Of a stretch of 64,000 nucleotides of DNA, positions 61,391 through 64,000 are shown in pieces (position 1 is the first letter of the stretch; each line of letters begins with the position of its first letter). The stretch spans positions 1 through 64,000 of the forward strand of contig JACKFB010000013.1 in the NCBI GenBank assembly GCA_020632695.1. The letters are read 5' to 3'. The translations under genes were made by a program, and so were the position numbers. Source of the stretch: Deltaproteobacteria bacterium. GTDB lineage: Bacteria; Myxococcota_A; UBA9042; PHBI01; JACKFB01. Under the pieces are notes generated by a model. The model was given only the letters and a program-made list of their open reading frames with translations. It ran no database searches and had not been told where the DNA came from.

Positions 61391-62815
61391 TCAGGTGCAC
61401 CAGGCGCGGATGAGCTCGCAGTAGAAGCGGTAGGCCGCGTCGAGCTGCAGCAGCGGCGTGCACTCGTCGTCTCGATAGAGGTGGGTGTCGCCACGCCCGG
61501 GGCCGAAGACCAGCGTGGGGATGTCGCGCCCGCCGGTGATGCCCGCGTCGGTGGTCAGGCAGCCGGCTCCGGCCACGGCCGGGAGCCCGGCGGCGCGGAG
61601 GGCGCGCCGGGCCGCGGGCATCAGCGCACCGGCGCCCTCGGCGCCCCGAAAGGCCGGCCGATCCTGGAGCATCTGGATGTCCAGGGAGAGCCCCTCGCGC
61701 CCGGTCAAGGCGGCGCTGGCGGCGTGGGCGAAGCGCTCGACGACGGCGCGGTGGTCGCAGCCGGGACCGGTCCAGAAGGTCAGCGTGCCGCGCATCGCGT
61801 CGCGGTCCGAGCTCAGCCCGCCGGTGTGTACCGCGCGGCGCGGCCTCGCGCCCACGATGTTGCCCTCGGCCTCCAGCGCATCTCGCACCGCGGCCACGCC
61901 GGCGTCGCGCGCCGTGAGCCAGGCGTCGGCGAGGTCGTCGACCGGGAAGGGGATCACCGCGCCGTCGGGCAGCGGCTCCACCGACACGCCGGCGGGCAGC
62001 GGAGGGAGCTCGTCGTCGCTGGTGGCGATCAGCAGCTCGGCCCGTCCGGGGACGCGGTTCGGCGCCTCCCCGCACTCGATGGCCAGCACCCGCACGTCCC
62101 CATGCGCGCGCCAGGCGGTGAGCGTCGTCAGGGTCAGCTCCAGCGCGTCCACCCCCAGGCTCTGGCATTGCGCGTGCGCGGACGCGCCCTCCACCACCAC
62201 CTTGAAGAAGCCGCGCGACGGCGGCATCCGCCGGTAGCGCACCTCGCGGGCGATGCCCAGCCGCAACGCCACGCAGCCCGGGTGGTCGGTCCAGAGCTCC
62301 AGGTTGGTCGGCGCCCCGAGCAGCACCGCGTCAGGGGTGTCGGCGCCGGCGAGCACGGTGGGGGTCCCGGTGGCGCTGGCCTCGTTGCCGAACATCGCCA
62401 CGACGACCACCGGCTTCTTCAGGGTCTCGGCCCGCACCGCGGAGGCGGCCAGGAGCTTCAGGGCGAAGTCGACCTTCTCGGAGGCGGCGCCGAGCCCGTA
62501 GAGGCAGCCGGCGCTCTCGTCGACGCGCGCCGCGAAGCAGTCGCCGCCCGTGCTGGCCCACCTGGAGGGGAAGGGCAGGGCGCTGGTCGCCGTGCACGAC
62601 ATCAACCACAGCCCGCCGCCCACGCCGGGCGGCCCCTTGGAGCCGACCAGGTTGACGACGTCGCCGTGAGGACCTGACGCGACCTGCTCGAGGATCCCGA
62701 ACTCTCCGTAGTAGAGGAGGTCCATCAGATCGTCGATGCTGGCGGACGGGTCGTGGCCCAGGCGCGAGTCGCGAGCCAGGATCTGCCGAACGGTGTCGAG
62801 GACCGGGGCGGGCAT
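61391..62815 (-). CDS. M20-fold protein with degenerate metal site
   Basis: The 474-residue protein has the layout of M20 deacylases/peptidases: catalytic domain, inserted dimerisation domain (FFKVVVEGASAHAQCQSLGVD) and C-terminal return with TTDAGITGGRDIPTLVFGPG and DTHLYRDDECTP. However, the usual metal site is missing. The HxD strand reads LWLMSCTATSALP, the bridging Asp of GxGAxD is Ser in LYGLGAASEKVD, and the EE general base region reads MFGNEASATGT. It may be an inactive or re-purposed homologue. The ATG at 62815 is chosen with GAGGAGG just upstream; an ATG at 62848 is an alternative. Confidence 0.78.
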   Translation of the reverse strand: MPAPVLDTVRQILARDSRLGHDPSASIDDLMDLLYYGEFGILEQVASGPHGDVVNLVGSKGPPGVGGGLWLMSCTATSALPFPSRWASTGGDCFAARVDESAGCLYGLGAASEKVDFALKLLAASAVRAETLKKPVVVVAMFGNEASATGTPTVLAGADTPDAVLLGAPTNLELWTDHPGCVALRLGIAREVRYRRMPPSRGFFKVVVEGASAHAQCQSLGVDALELTLTTLTAWRAHGDVRVLAIECGEAPNRVPGRAELLIATSDDELPPLPAGVSVEPLPDGAVIPFPVDDLADAWLTARDAGVAAVRDALEAEGNIVGARPRRAVHTGGLSSDRDAMRGTLTFWTGPGCDHRAVVERFAHAASAALTGREGLSLDIQMLQDRPAFRGAEGAGALMPAARRALRAAGLPAVAGAGCLTTDAGITGGRDIPTLVFGPGRGDTHLYRDDECTPLLQLDAAYRFYCELIRAWCT

Positions 62816-62932
62816 GCGCCTCCTCGGAGCGGGATCGCCAGCGGCCATCCGAGCGCGTAGATCCAGCAGATGTCAACCGAGGCGGCGGCCCGACCGAGAG
62901 GGTCGCAACGCTCCAGGACGCGAGAGGTGGTG

Positions 62933-63403
62933 ATGAGGGCGGTGGTGCAGCGCGTGTCCGAGGCGCGCGTGGACGTCGAGGGAGACGGGGGGCTGGAGAC
63001 GGTGGGCGCGACCCTGGACGGTGCGCCGGCGCTGCTGGTGCTCCTGGGGGCGGGCGCCGGCGACGATGAGCGCGACGTGGCGTGGATGGCGTCGAAGATC
63101 GTCGGGCTCCGGATCTTCGAGGACGCGGAGGGCAAGATGAACCTCGGCCTCGGGGAGGTCGGCGGCAGCATGCTGGTCGTCAGCCAGTTCACGCTCTACG
63201 GCGACTGCCGCAAGGGGCGCCGGCCCTCCTTCGTGGGGGCGCTGGAACCCGGCGCCGCTGAGCGCCTCGTGGACGCCTTCGTCGCGCGCTGCCGCGAGTC
63301 GGTGCCGCACGTCGCCACCGGCCGCTTCCGCACGCACATGCACGTGCGCTCGGTCAACGACGGCCCGGTCACCCTGCTGCTGGACTCGAGGCAGGGCGCC
63401 TGA
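62933..63403 (+). CDS. dtd: D-aminoacyl-tRNA deacylase
   Basis: This 156-residue DTD1-type enzyme begins MRAVVQRVSEARVDVEGD. The two signature motifs are SQFTLYGDCRKGRRPSF (SQFTL) and SVNDGPVTLLLDS (NxGPVT). It removes D-amino acids (and glycine from tRNA-Ala) from mischarged tRNA. The family Gly-cisPro pair sits in NDGPVT. Length is slightly above the usual 145 because of an insertion near residue 20. GAGAGG lies shortly upstream of the ATG at 62933. It is divergent from the M20-like gene. Confidence 0.95.
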   Translation: MRAVVQRVSEARVDVEGDGGLETVGATLDGAPALLVLLGAGAGDDERDVAWMASKIVGLRIFEDAEGKMNLGLGEVGGSMLVVSQFTLYGDCRKGRRPSFVGALEPGAAERLVDAFVARCRESVPHVATGRFRTHMHVRSVNDGPVTLLLDSRQGA

Positions 63404-63479
63404 CCCGCGCCGGTCGCGGAGGTGCCGCGGGGAGGCGAGGCGAGGCGCGCTTTCCCAAGCGGATCCGTGGTTTCCGCGC

Positions 63480-63509
63480 TTGACGCTCGCCGAAGCGCAC
63501 GTCTATAGT
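63480..63509 (+). promoter_or_regulatory. Strong sigma-70-type promoter
   Basis: TTGACG at 63480-63485 and TATAGT at 63504-63509 with an 18-bp spacer form the best housekeeping-type promoter in the window. The start near 63516 leaves a 38-nt leader to the ATG at 63554. Confidence 0.8.
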
Positions 63510-63553
63510 CCGCGCGCTGTTGGCGCGACTTCCCCTTGAGGACAGAGGGTTTC

Positions 63554-64000
63554 ATGGCTCAGGGCGACGACGGGAAGGACCCCCGCGAGGGTGAGGGCGA
63601 CCTGCCCGACTTCATCGACACGGGCGACGACGACGCGACCTCCGCGGCTGCGGACGGTGGCAGCGGCGAGGCGTCGGAGCTGGTGCCCGAGTCCGAGCCG
63701 ATCGTGACCGATGTGGCCGATGAGATCCCCGACGCTTCCGCAGGGGCCGCGCCGGCTCCGGAGGCCCCCAAGTCCGGCAAGGGCAAGGGCAAGGGCAAGC
63801 CCGCCGCGAGCAAGGCGGCGGCCCCGGTCGCGGCCGCTGCGGCCACCCGCGCGCCGGCCCCGGAAGGCGAGAGCTTCGATCCCACGATCCACGTGCGCCC
63901 GCACGCCGAGGGCATCTTCGAGACCGAGCCGCAGCCGCTGGACCCGGTCCGCGTGGCGGAGCTGGACGAGTCCGTCAGCGCGCGCCGGCGCAGCATGCTG
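63554..64000 (+). CDS. Acidic low-complexity protein (partial, runs off the right edge)
   Basis: Translation from the ATG at 63554 stays open for 149 codons to the window end. It begins MAQGDDGKDPREGEGDLPDF. The first 60 residues are Asp/Glu-rich; a GKGKGKGK basic run and Ala-rich stretch follow; near residue 115 it becomes more ordered (FDPTIHVRPHAEGIFETEP, then VAELDESVSARRRSML). No domain can be assigned from this part. AGAGGG ends 4 nt before the ATG. The strong promoter upstream suggests a well-expressed gene. Confidence 0.75.
   Translation, partial: MAQGDDGKDPREGEGDLPDFIDTGDDDATSAAADGGSGEASELVPESEPIVTDVADEIPDASAGAAPAPEAPKSGKGKGKGKPAASKAAAPVAAAAATRAPAPEGESFDPTIHVRPHAEGIFETEPQPLDPVRVAELDESVSARRRSML

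Overview
The window is a strongly GC-rich stretch of bacterial chromosome that reads as Myxococcota. The reasons are a CdnL/CarD regulator, FHA-domain proteins, many Ala/Pro/Glu-rich lipoproteins, Cys-repeat surface proteins and an internal MYXO-CTERM-like sorting signal. This placement rests on gene style, not on a marker phylogeny. Genes are tightly packed with many 4-nt start/stop overlaps. I found no rRNA, tRNA, CRISPR array, transposase or integrase.

Left end (1-6.6 kb): an accessory, defence-flavoured region. A TIR-domain protein runs off the left edge and sits just downstream of a single-chain MmeI-like restriction-modification enzyme on the same strand. Next come an unrecognised helical protein, a 43-bp tandem repeat block, and a small nucleotidyltransferase-fold locus with two small partner genes.

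6.6-25 kb: metabolic and envelope genes. These are a molybdopterin oxidoreductase, a three-gene lipoprotein/coiled-coil operon, a gamma-butyrobetaine-type dioxygenase coupled to a DUF5690 membrane protein, ilvD, a lipoprotein-anchored DUF900 hydrolase, a DTW-domain tRNA modification enzyme, an Lhr-type helicase, a lipoprotein cyclophilin and a free-methionine sulfoxide reductase.

25-34.3 kb: a complete histidine operon on the minus strand, hisG-hisC/HAD-hisB-hisH-hisF-hisA/I/E-hisD, continuing into an HExxH peptidase-like lipoprotein and an ArsC/Spx-like protein. Every junction overlaps. Two genes are fusions: HisC with a HAD phosphatase, and HisA with HisI and HisE. Upstream of hisG lies a short ORF for a 22-residue peptide with seven histidines. 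It looks like a his leader peptide and implies control by attenuation.

34.3-44.4 kb: an SLC13/TrkA-C transporter, an M23 lipoprotein, an FHA protein with five DUF898-like membrane repeats, a Fur-box-controlled bfd-bfr iron-storage pair, uvrB, a MerB-like protein and an orphan Dam-type methylase.

44.4-57.8 kb: regulatory and surface genes. These are two zinc-ribbon proteins (one a membrane-anchored low-complexity protein with repeated Thr-Val motifs, the other a TPR ATPase), two outer-membrane-like proteins, an alpha/beta hydrolase flanked by a direct repeat, an FHA-GGDEF protein, and a 1406-residue ORF that appears to fuse a MYXO-CTERM protein to a second lipoprotein.

57.8-64 kb: housekeeping. 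These are grpE, bamD, a small conserved-looking gene, carD/cdnL, a 57-bp tandem repeat block, an M20-fold protein lacking its expected metal ligands, dtd, and the start of an acidic low-complexity protein with a clear sigma-70 type promoter.
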